A stretch of 36,859 nt of DNA from NCBI GenBank assembly GCA_903883945.1, contig CAISCV010000263.1, positions 1 to 36,859 on the forward strand, read 5' to 3'. The position numbers and the translations under genes are program-made. Positions 1-7,712 of the stretch are shown here, piece after piece (the first letter of the stretch is position 1; every line of letters starts with the position of its first letter). The notes under the pieces were generated by a model. The model ran no database searches and was not told where the DNA came from. It saw only the letters and a program-made list of their open reading frames with translations. The stretch comes from an uncultured Chitinophagaceae bacterium (GTDB lineage: Bacteria; Bacteroidota; Bacteroidia; Chitinophagales; Chitinophagaceae).

Positions 1-1
1 C

Positions 2-349
2 TTTGTACCTGGATGTGAGCATGATAGCAAGGCTTTGGAACAGATACCATTTAACCTCCCTCCTGAAAGTAATGTTTATGGGGATAGTGCATACACCAAC
101 TATGAAATAGAGGACTTAATGAGAGAAACAGAATTAATCAGTTTGCATATTCAGCGTAAGGCAAACTCAAAAAGAAAGGATAGTCAGTCGGCTTCATTTA
201 TAAAGTTGAAAATGAGAAAACAAATTGAATCTAGCATCAGTGAAATAAAGGCATTATTCCTGAGAACAATACCTGCGGTTACTCTAAAAGGATTCTTATT
301 AAAAATTGTATTGTTCTTATTTGCAATACAACTAAAGAAAATTAACTAG
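2..349 (+). mobile_element. IS982-type transposase, C-terminal part (cut by window edge)
   Basis: The reading frame is open to the left edge (it reads FVPGCEHDSKALEQIPF from base 2), so this is the C-terminal ~115 residues of a longer transposase and the TTG at 35 is not its start. The order PG-x-x-HD, then VYGDSAYTNYE, then a basic RKANSKRKD stretch, then KMRKQIESSISEIKALF matches the C-terminal half of IS982-family DDE transposases: a GD-x-AY strand followed by the helix with the last catalytic Glu in RKQIE. The protein ends normally at 349. I could not define the terminal inverted repeat downstream. Family assignment is by pattern only; another IS4/IS5-like DDE family is the alternative. 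Confidence 0.75.
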
Positions 350-898
350 CAACTTGAATTAATTATACAATTATAGAGACATTGATACAATTTTATTCCA
401 TATCCTTACTACTTTTCTGATTAAGTAGCTATATACATTCAAAAGGTTGGGGGGGAGATACGCATATCAATGCGTTTTAAAACCAAAAATAGGATACAAA
501 CCTGTTCATGCCCCAGTTAGAATCCACTGTTAGGACACATCTTTTCAATAGTGTTTTATAATTTATTAGAGCAATTTTGTTTGATACAATTTATCAGATA
601 ATAGCATTTCAATAACATAAAAACACCCCAATCTTCATCCAATCGGCAAACCCATTCGCAATTCTCCTCCTCGGGAGGAGGTAGGAGGTGGGTCTAAAAC
701 TAATAAATGGCAATGAAAAAAGATGTAAGCAAATACCTTCAAAAGATATACTTTGTTTTGCCCCGATCCTTTAGGTCGGGGGGATAAGAGAATCATTTAA
801 TTATTGGCTTCAGCCAAATAAATAAAGTAAACCGCCTATATCACAAATTGCTAACGCAAAAGGGCAATAAATACATTATCCAATACAGTAAACCAGTT
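350..898. other. Intergenic region with IS end and hairpins
   Basis: No convincing gene in about 550 bases. It should contain the right end of the IS982-like element, but I could not place its boundary. Visible structure: a perfect hairpin ACGCAT-ATCA-ATGCGT at 460-475 followed by TTT; the 12-mer TTGATACAATTT-like sequence occurring twice (about 381 and 580); and a GC-rich hairpin repeat at 646-693 (see separate entry). Confidence 0.5.
646..693. repeat. Dispersed GC-rich hairpin repeat (type A), copy 1
   Basis: The core CTCCTC-CTCGG-GAGGAG (about 664-680) sits inside outer arms CCCA...TGGG. Related copies occur at 22118-22163, 24114-24165 and 27631-27685, all with the layout CCC-x-CCT...CTCCT...AGG-TGG followed by a T-rich tail. 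This copy is the only one not followed by the type-B palindrome described for the 22-29 kb region. Confidence 0.6.
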
Positions 899-1678
899 TT
901 AGTTGCCATCCACCCAATGGTATTGGGTAGCATTCAAAATCAATTCGATGGTATTGCTGCAGTTTGTTTTCTTAAGCATATTCTTTCTATGACCATCCAC
1001 CGTAAGCTTACTGATAAAAAGGATAGCGCCTATTTCTTTACTAGTGAGTCCTTTTACCAGTTGCTCCAACACCTTTAGCTCCATCTTGGTGAAATTGCTT
1101 TTAGTTACTTCATAACTCACAAGCCCTTTACAAACATCATGAAAACTAGGTTCGCCTTCGAGCCCGATAAAAGAAAGGGTAGAACCATTGGTCTTTTTTA
1201 GATGGGTAATATCGGTATGCACTCCCATAGACCGTATGATGGCGCCTTCTTGATTGGTATGAATGGTTACATTTTGTTGCAATATCCGCACATAAGAACC
1301 ATCTGGTTTGCGAACACGGTAGTCGTAGCTGGTTTTATATTTCATCACCTTCTCTACCCCCATTTCGGTAAAGAACTTATTCACTCTTTCTTCGAAATCA
1401 ACAAAATAGGGTAAATCTTCAGGATGAATATGGCTAAGGAGGTAGTCTATAGTAAAATCATCGGTAGAGGCAATACCCAATACCTTTTTCACCCCTTCGC
1501 TCACAAATTCCATTTCTACCCCACCCACATGAAAGATGTAATAATAAAAATCCCCCACATGAAAGATGTCTATCAAGCGCTTATGGATTTCTATCTCAAA
1601 AGTAGGATTATCGATTGCGGTATGTTTACTTACTTCGTACCAGGACTTTTTCACTTCGTCGAACTTAATCACAGACAT
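899..1678 (-). CDS. PAS domain-containing LuxR-family transcriptional regulator
   Basis: This 259-residue protein is a predicted cytoplasmic transcription factor. Residues about 45-160 form a PAS/PAC-like sensor: FHVGGVEMEFVSEGVKKVLG, then IHPEDLPYF, then YDYRVRKPDGSYVRILQQ, ending in GVHTDITHLKK. Residues about 195-255 are a LuxR/GerE helix-turn-helix: FTKMELKVLEQLVKGLTSKEIG, then LFISKLTVDGHRKNMLKK. There is no receiver domain, so it probably senses a ligand or redox state through PAS rather than by phosphotransfer. This architecture is common in Bacteroidota; the signal and targets are unknown. The ATG at 1678 is used. A long hairpin (1723-1773) lies directly upstream. It is transcribed divergently from the large secreted protein gene. 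Confidence 0.85.
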   Translation of the reverse strand: MSVIKFDEVKKSWYEVSKHTAIDNPTFEIEIHKRLIDIFHVGDFYYYIFHVGGVEMEFVSEGVKKVLGIASTDDFTIDYLLSHIHPEDLPYFVDFEERVNKFFTEMGVEKVMKYKTSYDYRVRKPDGSYVRILQQNVTIHTNQEGAIIRSMGVHTDITHLKKTNGSTLSFIGLEGEPSFHDVCKGLVSYEVTKSNFTKMELKVLEQLVKGLTSKEIGAILFISKLTVDGHRKNMLKKTNCSNTIELILNATQYHWVDGN

Positions 1679-1722
1679 CAGATTCGGGGTTTAGACACCA
1701 AATATAAAGGAAACTATTAATA

Positions 1723-1773
1723 ACCCCCTACAAGTAAGTGATTCCAATAAAAAATCACCGATATGTAGGGGGT
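1723..1773. promoter_or_regulatory. Long hairpin in the divergent intergenic region
   Basis: The outer stem ACCCCCTACA (1723-1732) pairs with TGTAGGGGGT (1764-1773), and an inner stem GTGATT pairs with AATCAC around a CAATAAAA-containing loop. It lies 45 bases upstream of the PAS-LuxR start and about 175 upstream of the NHL protein start. It could be a 5'-UTR hairpin, a terminator or an operator; the sequence does not decide. Confidence 0.5.
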
Positions 1774-1946
1774 GTTTGTGGATGATTTGTAGATAAGAGC
1801 TCAAAATCACCTATTAGTAGGTATATTTTCTTCAAACAATAGTATTTTCTTTGCAGGGTATTAACAAAAAGTCTGGCAACACTTTGTTAAAAGTAGCTGC
1901 GGAAAGCCATCACCGGTTATTGAAGGCAAACAAAACTATACACTTA

Positions 1947-4900
1947 ATGAATCGTTTACTACACCGTTTCGCAAAGACAGTTTCTATTTTAATTATTGTT
2001 TTAGTTTTTTTGGTTGGTAGTGTGAGAGCACAAGCACCTAATATTAGCTATGCAAGTGGGACAAAGAATTTAGTGGTAGGTACACAAATGGATAGTTTAA
2101 TTCCAACAAATACAGGGGGCTCACTCAATTATGGGTTGGTTACAACTTTGGCAGGAAGTATTACTTCTGGTTCTACAGATGGAACAGGTGTATTGGCAAG
2201 TTTTTATAATCCAGAAGGAGAAGTTGTTGATGCAAATGGCGATTTGTATGTAGTGGATAGCAAAAATAATAAAATAAGAAAAATTACTGCTACAGGTGTG
2301 GTTACAACGTTTGCAGGAAGTGGTGCGGCTGGTAGCGCAAATGGAACGGGTATTGCTGCTACTTTTAACAATCCTCGTGGTATTGCAATAGACGCAAGTG
2401 GCAACATATATGTAGCAGATTCAAAGAATAATCAAATTCGTAAGATTAGCTCATCAGGTGATGTAACTACTTTGGCAGGAAGTGGGAGTGCAGGAAGTGT
2501 TGATGCAACTGGTACACTCGCTAGCTTCAATAATCCTTTAGCCCTTGCTGTGGATGCGGCCAACAATGTTTATGTTGCCGACCTTGGAAACAATAAAATA
2601 CGAAAAATAAATTCATCAGGAGTAGTTACGACTTTTGCAGGCAACGGTAACTATGATTACATAGAAGGGCCAAGTAGTACAGCAAGTTTTAATAAACCTA
2701 GGGGAGTTGCTGTAGATGGGGCTGGAAATGTGTATGTGGCAGATGCAAATAATGGTGCTATACGTAAGATAAATGCAATATCAGGTGTTGTAAGTACTTA
2801 TGGTAGTCAATATTCAGTTGGAACCCCAATTGGGCTAGTGATGGATGCAAGTGGTAACTTATATGTGTCAGGAACTTATGCAATTTACAAAATTAAACCT
2901 AGCCCCTCTTTCGAAGTTACTACTCTTGACACATCTATACATTCTGCTACAGGACTAGCTGTAAATAATGCAGGTAGTATCCTTTATGTTGCCAACAAAT
3001 TTTACAATACAATTAAAAAAGTAGAAATAATTGGAGAATATAGTATTACTCCTTCATTGCCATCTGGATTAACATTTGATACTAAAACTGGTGTTATCAC
3101 GGGAACTCCAACAGTTAAATCAACTGCAACAAATTACACAGTAAACGTAAGTAATGCAGCCGGAAGCAGCTCAGCTATTATTTCAATAGCCACGGTTGCT
3201 TTACAACCAACAATTAGTTCCATTTCTATTAACACGGGAAGTACAGGTGACGTAATGCAAATTAATGGGAAACATTTTACGACCCTAAAAAGTGTATCCT
3301 TTGGTGGCTCAGCTGCCTATTCCTTTATACTAGATGATGATAGCACTATTACTGCAGTAATCAATACGGGTTCAAGTGGAAATGTTAGTATAACTACAGA
3401 TGGTGGCACAGCTTCGTTAGCTGGGTTTACCTATGTGACACTTCCAAATTATACTTGGACTGGTTTGCACGATAGCGATTGGAATAATGCGGACAACTGG
3501 AGTAATAATGTACTGCCCAATAGCTCAAAATCTATTACTGTCGGAGATACTAAATCTCGCTTTCCATATCTTACTACAAATTTAACTATTGGAGTTATGG
3601 ATTTGGATGGAATAATATTTTTAAATGGTAATACCCTAACGCTTACAGGTGCTGTTAGCGGAACTGGTCACTTTAATACTGATATAAATAGCTCTATAAT
3701 TGTAAATGGAACAGTAGGGGATTTAATTTTTTATGGTCAGTCTTACATTAAAGATTTAACTTTTGCTAATGGTAGTGCTAGTTTAGGTGGCGATGGACTT
3801 ATACTAACGGGTGTATTTAAACTTACTGGGGGTACATTAAATACAAATGGCAAATTACTTCTAGACAATTCAAGTCATGCAATTGTTTATTATCCTATAA
3901 CAGGGACAATAAATGGGAATGTAGGTGTTTATAATGTTGTAGGACTAAGTGGTAAAAATTTTGCAGCCTTCAGAGATTTGGGTGTTGCAGTAACGGGGGC
4001 GACAGTAAATGATTTAAATAATAATCTAAATATTGGTGCATATAGTTATTCGAATGGCAGTTGGTCTTCCCTACTTTCTTCTGGTACATCATTGGTTCCT
4101 GGTAGCGGTTATAGGGCGCAATTCGAGGCAGGAGTTACAGGGTTTTCAACAGGCGGCACATTAGTAACAACAAGTGTGAGTCCTGCTATTACTCAAGGTG
4201 CAAATGCTTATAGCTTTGTGGCAAACCCTTATATTGGTCAATTAGATTTTACTAAATTAACAACAAGTAATTTGCAGGCAGGTTTCTGGTACTTGGATCC
4301 AACTTACTTGTCCTCAGATGGATATCAAGGCTATGTTTATTATGGTACACTCACAGGAGCGTCTAATTCCTATAGTGGTGGACTTTCTCTTACAAAGTAT
4401 ATTCAGCCAAGCCAAGGGTTCTTTGTACAAAACCAAAATAATTCATCCACTTCATCTTTAACTTTTTCCACAAGTGCAATAGACAACACACTACAACAAA
4501 ACTATGTTTTTGGCACTCAGGCTTTAAATAAGATTGCAACAGGGTTGTTTATAAACGGTAAAAATGTAGATGGGGCAGTAGTTGTTTTTAATAGCGTTTT
4601 CGCTGATGGGTTGGATAAAAACGATGCTGCCAAATTCAGTAATCGTGGGGAGAACCTTACGTTCTCGGTTGCAGGTAAAGATTATTGTACCAACGCATGG
4701 AGTATGCCAACTGCAACAGACGAATTGCCTATGCACCTCTATAACTTAAAAGCAAGCACGGCGTACACCCTTAAACTAGACGCTAGTCAGTTTGTAGGTA
4801 ATGGTTTGGAGGCTTACCTACAAGATAAGGTAACCAACACCAAGACCTTGCTTGTTGGGGCAAATAACGAAGTTACATTTACAACGGGTACCGATGCGGC

Positions 4901-5480
4901 TACTTTTGCTAACCGTTACAGCATTGTGTTCGGGGCGAGTGCTTTACCAGTTAGGAACATCAGCCTTACTGCTTCTGCTTTGCACAATAGTCAGGTAGCA
5001 GTTAAATGGAGTACCATTGGTGAAAGCAACATTGCTAGCTACAAAATAGAACGTTCTACCAATGGCACTAGCTATACGGAGTTAGCTACTGTAAGCCCTT
5101 CTACATCTCACAGCTATAGCTATATAGATGCCACCCCTTCAGGGGCAGGGGTATATTTCCGCATTAAAGTAATAGATAATACAGGTACTGTTAGCTATAG
5201 CAACATTGTATTTGTGTCAACCGTTTACCGTCAACCGTTGACTGTGTATCCAAATCCAGTTACAGGCAGAAGTTTCAACATAGGGCTTGGAAATACGGGT
5301 AAGTACACGGTTAATGTTGTGAACCAGTTGGGGCAAAAGGTATATAGCACCGTTGTTAATCATACGAATGGTAATCTGGAAACAGTAGCTATGGCAAAAC
5401 AATTGGCTGCGGGCAACTACCACCTAACAGTTGTTGGTGAAGATGGTAAAACAAACACAACCACATTAACTATCAAATAA
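1947..5480 (+). CDS. Secreted NHL-repeat protein with IPT/TIG-like domain and T9SS C-terminal sorting domain
   Basis: I start at the ATG at 1947 because it opens a clear signal peptide (MNRLLHRFAKTV, then hydrophobic ILIIVLVFLVGSVRA); the TTG at 1851 would put 32 hydrophilic residues in front. The mature protein, 1177 residues with signal, has about five NHL beta-propeller repeats at roughly 70-365 (FNNPRGIAIDASGNIYVAD type, each ending in RKI plus a TTxAGSG linker). These are followed by an Ig-like putative domain (LPSGLTFDTKTGVITGTP), an IPT/TIG-like domain to about 500, a W-rich stretch (DWNNADNWSNN), a long beta-rich region, an Fn3-like module (VAVKWSTIGESNIASYKIERS) and a C-terminal T9SS type A domain starting LTVYPNPV. 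Expected location: outer surface or secreted. Function unknown; an adhesin or sugar-binding role is only a guess. Confidence 0.88.
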   Translation: MNRLLHRFAKTVSILIIVLVFLVGSVRAQAPNISYASGTKNLVVGTQMDSLIPTNTGGSLNYGLVTTLAGSITSGSTDGTGVLASFYNPEGEVVDANGDLYVVDSKNNKIRKITATGVVTTFAGSGAAGSANGTGIAATFNNPRGIAIDASGNIYVADSKNNQIRKISSSGDVTTLAGSGSAGSVDATGTLASFNNPLALAVDAANNVYVADLGNNKIRKINSSGVVTTFAGNGNYDYIEGPSSTASFNKPRGVAVDGAGNVYVADANNGAIRKINAISGVVSTYGSQYSVGTPIGLVMDASGNLYVSGTYAIYKIKPSPSFEVTTLDTSIHSATGLAVNNAGSILYVANKFYNTIKKVEIIGEYSITPSLPSGLTFDTKTGVITGTPTVKSTATNYTVNVSNAAGSSSAIISIATVALQPTISSISINTGSTGDVMQINGKHFTTLKSVSFGGSAAYSFILDDDSTITAVINTGSSGNVSITTDGGTASLAGFTYVTLPNYTWTGLHDSDWNNADNWSNNVLPNSSKSITVGDTKSRFPYLTTNLTIGVMDLDGIIFLNGNTLTLTGAVSGTGHFNTDINSSIIVNGTVGDLIFYGQSYIKDLTFANGSASLGGDGLILTGVFKLTGGTLNTNGKLLLDNSSHAIVYYPITGTINGNVGVYNVVGLSGKNFAAFRDLGVAVTGATVNDLNNNLNIGAYSYSNGSWSSLLSSGTSLVPGSGYRAQFEAGVTGFSTGGTLVTTSVSPAITQGANAYSFVANPYIGQLDFTKLTTSNLQAGFWYLDPTYLSSDGYQGYVYYGTLTGASNSYSGGLSLTKYIQPSQGFFVQNQNNSSTSSLTFSTSAIDNTLQQNYVFGTQALNKIATGLFINGKNVDGAVVVFNSVFADGLDKNDAAKFSNRGENLTFSVAGKDYCTNAWSMPTATDELPMHLYNLKASTAYTLKLDASQFVGNGLEAYLQDKVTNTKTLLVGANNEVTFTTGTDAATFANRYSIVFGASALPVRNISLTASALHNSQVAVKWSTIGESNIASYKIERSTNGTSYTELATVSPSTSHSYSYIDATPSGAGVYFRIKVIDNTGTVSYSNIVFVSTVYRQPLTVYPNPVTGRSFNIGLGNTGKYTVNVVNQLGQKVYSTVVNHTNGNLETVAMAKQLAAGNYHLTVVGEDGKTNTTTLTIK

Positions 5481-5496
5481 ATAATCAGTAAACTTT

Positions 5497-5517
5497 CCGA
5501 AGGCTTTTAGCTTTCGG
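5497..5517 (+). terminator. Hairpin after the NHL protein gene
   Basis: CCGAAGGCT-TTT-AGCTTTCGG forms a 9-bp stem with one G-T wobble and a 3-base loop, followed by GAGTTTTC. It sits 17 bases after the stop codon and before the small downstream gene, so it may act as a terminator or attenuator between the two. Confidence 0.6.
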
Positions 5518-5549
5518 GAGTTTTCAATTACCAATTAAAGCAACATACA

Positions 5550-5813
5550 ATGAAGAACATATTCAACAAAAGCAAAAAAGCAATAGCAGTAGCTAGTATA
5601 GGTATGGCTGCTACCATGGCAACGGTGTCTGCAAATGCCCAAGGAACTCCTGCAGGCCCCGGTACTAGTGGCAGTGGTGTAAAAGCCAATGGACAAGCTG
5701 CCTCTTCGGGTACAGGGGCACCTATAGATGGCGGTGCTTCCTTACTGATTGTTGCAACGGTAGCATATACCGGCAGGAAACTGGCAAAGATGAAGGGAGA
5801 AGCAAAGAAGTAA
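5550..5813 (+). CDS. Small PID-CTERM-like exported protein
   Basis: This 87-residue protein has a signal peptide (MKNIFNKSKKAIAVASIG, then AATMATVSANAQ), a Gly/Ser/Ala-rich low-complexity middle (GTPAGPGTSGSGVKANGQ), and a C-terminal GAPIDGG motif followed by one hydrophobic helix (ASLLIVATVAYTG) and a basic tail (RKLAKMKGEAKK). The PIDGG-helix-basic layout matches the PID-CTERM putative sorting signal of short Bacteroidota proteins; the processing enzyme is not visible here. It lies 69 bases downstream of the large T9SS protein on the same strand, separated by a hairpin, so co-transcription is possible. Substrate and function are unknown. Confidence 0.7.
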   Translation: MKNIFNKSKKAIAVASIGMAATMATVSANAQGTPAGPGTSGSGVKANGQAASSGTGAPIDGGASLLIVATVAYTGRKLAKMKGEAKK

Positions 5814-5881
5814 CATCAATAATGGTAATAGTGGTTTGAAGCGTAATAATATTTGATCATTTTTATTAAAGTTGTCAAATC

Positions 5882-5945
5882 TTATCTAAACCAAAGCCTG
5901 GTATACAATATAGTGCAGTTCTACGTGGGGTGGGGCTGCACTTTT
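5882..5945 (+). repeat. Short interspersed hairpin repeat (GTGCAG...CTGCAC), copy 1
   Basis: The arms AGTGCAG and CTGCACT flank a G-rich loop (TTCTACGTGGGGTGGGG) and are followed by a T-run, so this copy could terminate the small gene upstream. The preceding ~35 bases (CCAAAGCC..GTATACAATAT) are also shared with the copy at 9981-10043. A third, inverted and more diverged hairpin of this type is at 26037-26071. Confidence 0.7.
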
Positions 5946-5992
5946 TGTTTATATGCGCTGTTTTAATAAGGGTATGTTTGTAGAAATAGTAG

Positions 5993-6565
5993 ATGATGAC
6001 AGACCTTGAATTGAATGAAAAGTTTGCTGCATTAGCAGCCGCTCAAACGAACACAGAAGCGCAATTTGCAAGAACAGAAGCGCAAATAATAAGAACAGAA
6101 GCGCAAATGTCTAAAACAGATGCAACACTCGAACGTATGGGCATACATCTGGGTGGCATTACCAATAGGAAGGGCAGCATAACAGAGGAGTATTTTTATA
6201 ATGCACTAAAAGACAAACCTATCCTCGGGGGGGTAACCTATGACATAGTTGACCGAAATATAAAAGCGAACTTTTCTAAAGTGAGAGATGAGTTTGATAT
6301 AGTATTATACAATGGCGATTCGATTGCGTTGATTGAATGTAAGACTAAAGCACATGAAAACGACCTGATGAAGCTGGTTGAAAAGAAAGCATCTAATTTT
6401 AAGGAACTGTTCCCCTACTATAAGCATTATAAGATATATCTGGGGCTTGCTAGCTTTTGTTTTTATGATGAGTTGGAAATATTGGCAAAAAAACATGGGG
6501 TAGCTATCTTAAAACAAAAAGGTGAGGTATTGGAAATAGAAGCAGATAATTTGAAAGTGTATTGA
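5993..6565 (+). CDS. Coiled-coil protein with PD-(D/E)XK nuclease-like C-terminal domain
   Basis: This is a 190-residue protein. Residues about 8-50 are an obvious heptad coiled coil built from near-identical 7-residue units (QFARTEA, QIIRTEA, QMSKTDA, TLERMG), encoded by 21-base direct repeats starting ACAGAAGCGCAA. The C-terminal part has a nuclease-like signature DEFDIVLYNGDSIALIECKTK (Asp then Glu-x-Lys), followed by a helix rich in Lys and strands ending AILKQKGEVLEIEADNLK. The family is widespread in Bacteroidota and cyanobacteria, usually called a hypothetical or DUF3782-like protein; catalytic activity is not established. A paralogue is at 26093-26686. It stands alone on its strand. 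Confidence 0.7.
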   Translation: MMTDLELNEKFAALAAAQTNTEAQFARTEAQIIRTEAQMSKTDATLERMGIHLGGITNRKGSITEEYFYNALKDKPILGGVTYDIVDRNIKANFSKVRDEFDIVLYNGDSIALIECKTKAHENDLMKLVEKKASNFKELFPYYKHYKIYLGLASFCFYDELEILAKKHGVAILKQKGEVLEIEADNLKVY

Positions 6566-6577
6566 TACTTATTAATG

Positions 6578-6991
6578 CGAATAAAGGGTTGAAAATAATG
6601 TAAAGAAGTACCGTTAGGTACTAAATATTGGTAGAAAATTAGGCAGTAAGTTTAGCTAAAGTCCCTTTGGGGACGATATATTGGTTAATAATTAGGATAA
6701 TTGTTACTACTCAGGGGTATGTAACCACTAAGAGCACTATGGTTTTCACCAAGAACACAAGGATTGAAGGTTATTGTTTTTGTAGAATTACTAATTGGAT
6801 TCTTTAAACCTTTGTGTCCTTTGTTTTTTCCTTGTGAACTTAGTGGTTAAGCTCCTGAGTAGTAACGGATAATTAAGCAGCCCAATCTATTGATAAGGAT
6901 TAAATATCGTACCTACGGCACTATATTTCGCTCGTTTTTCGGGTTACTATCAATATTTAGTACCTAACGGTACTTTCAACCCTTTATTCGA
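6578..6991. repeat. Nested inverted-repeat element (MITE-like)
   Basis: The outer arms are 6578-6633 and 6947-6991. Read inward both give ATAAAGGGTTGAAA, then AGTACCGTTAGGTACT, then AAATATTG-TAG; the left arm has about 11 extra bases (ATAATGTAAAG). Each arm contains a hairpin AGTACC-GTTA-GGTACT. Next inside are GTCCC-TTTG-GGGAC followed by GATATATTGG on the left, and a related AGTGCC..GGTACGATAT on the right. No transposase is present. It may also act as a bidirectional terminator between the converging genes. Confidence 0.7.
6703..6866. repeat. Inner palindrome of the nested element
   Basis: GTTACTACTCAGG (6703-6715) pairs with CCTGAGTAGTAAC (6854-6866), 13 of 13 bases. The match continues inward with GTAACCACTAAG (6721-6732) against CTTAGTGGTTAA (6839-6850) and CACAAGG-type segments. 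The whole is about 164 bases and could fold into one long hairpin. Confidence 0.7.
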
Positions 6992-7093
6992 ATTAATAAT
7001 TAATCGATAATGTGCAGCAGCTACCTAGTAGTGTACTTGTTGCACATTTTTGTTTAGAGAAGTTACGTAACAGCAATTAACCCATTATAATTC

Positions 7094-7699
7094 CTACAAC
7101 CGGTTTAACAGTTTGGCCAACAAGGTTGTTTTATGGATGCCTAATTTCCCAAAAGCACTCTTCTTATGCGATTTCACCGTCTCGGGCGATAAGTAATGTT
7201 TGGCAGCTATCTCCTTAATCCCCAACCCATCGTTTAATTCTTTAATCGTATTGGTTTCGCTATCAGTTAAATGATATGTTTTTTTCAGTGGTTCATACAA
7301 GAGCTCATAGATGTCATTTTTAGTAGGGAATATCTTCTCTCCACCCATTATCTGGTCTAGTTGTGCCAGAATTATTTGTTCGTCAGCCGATTTGCATACG
7401 ATACCTTCCGCACCTATTTCTTTGGCTTTTTCTACAAGCCATTCATCTGCAAAAGAGGTAACAAGTACCAGTTTGGCTTTACATCTTTTCTTTAAGTCTT
7501 CAACTGCTTCAAGGCCATTTAGCAGGGGCATTCTATAGTCTATCAAAATCAAATCTGCTTTACATTTATGGGTGATAGCTACCAACTCATTGCCATTGGT
7601 AGCAGTGGCGACTACTTTGTATTTTTTGGTGGAGGTTAGCATCAACTCCAATCCCTTTAGTACCATTGGATGGTCGTCGGCAATAATTGTTTTAATCAT
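7094..7699 (-). CDS. Two-component response regulator, NarL/LuxR type
   Basis: This is a 201-residue protein starting at the ATG at 7699 (MIKTIIADDHPMVLKG); the frame extends upstream but overlaps the kinase gene and adds no receiver sequence. The receiver domain, residues 1-120, has acidic pocket D8/D9, phosphoacceptor D54 (LILIDYRMP), a Thr in LVLVTSF and a conserved Lys in VCKSA. The C-terminal LuxR helix-turn-helix runs from LTDSETNTIKELNDGLGIKE to LSPETVKSHKKSAFGKLGI. The kinase gene ends 13 bases upstream on the same strand, so this is a kinase-regulator operon. It is a DNA-binding output regulator; target genes cannot be read from the window. Confidence 0.93.
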   Translation of the reverse strand: MIKTIIADDHPMVLKGLELMLTSTKKYKVVATATNGNELVAITHKCKADLILIDYRMPLLNGLEAVEDLKKRCKAKLVLVTSFADEWLVEKAKEIGAEGIVCKSADEQIILAQLDQIMGGEKIFPTKNDIYELLYEPLKKTYHLTDSETNTIKELNDGLGIKEIAAKHYLSPETVKSHKKSAFGKLGIHKTTLLAKLLNRL

Positions 7700-7712
7700 T
7701 GTTAGTACATTT

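Larger units (their letters stand above)
6566..7093. other. Intergenic block filled by nested inverted repeats
   Basis: No gene is visible in 528 bases between the convergent coiled-coil/PD-(D/E)XK gene and the response regulator gene. Nearly all of 6578-6991 is inverted-repeat material, described in the next two entries. Confidence 0.7.

Noticed and set aside
848-1720. Plus-strand open frames opposite the PAS-LuxR gene
   Set aside because: They lie antisense to a gene with clear PAS and HTH motifs and have no recognisable protein features.
1851-1946. N-terminal extension of the NHL protein from a TTG
   Set aside because: It would bury the signal peptide 32 residues inside; the ATG at 1947 gives a standard export signal.
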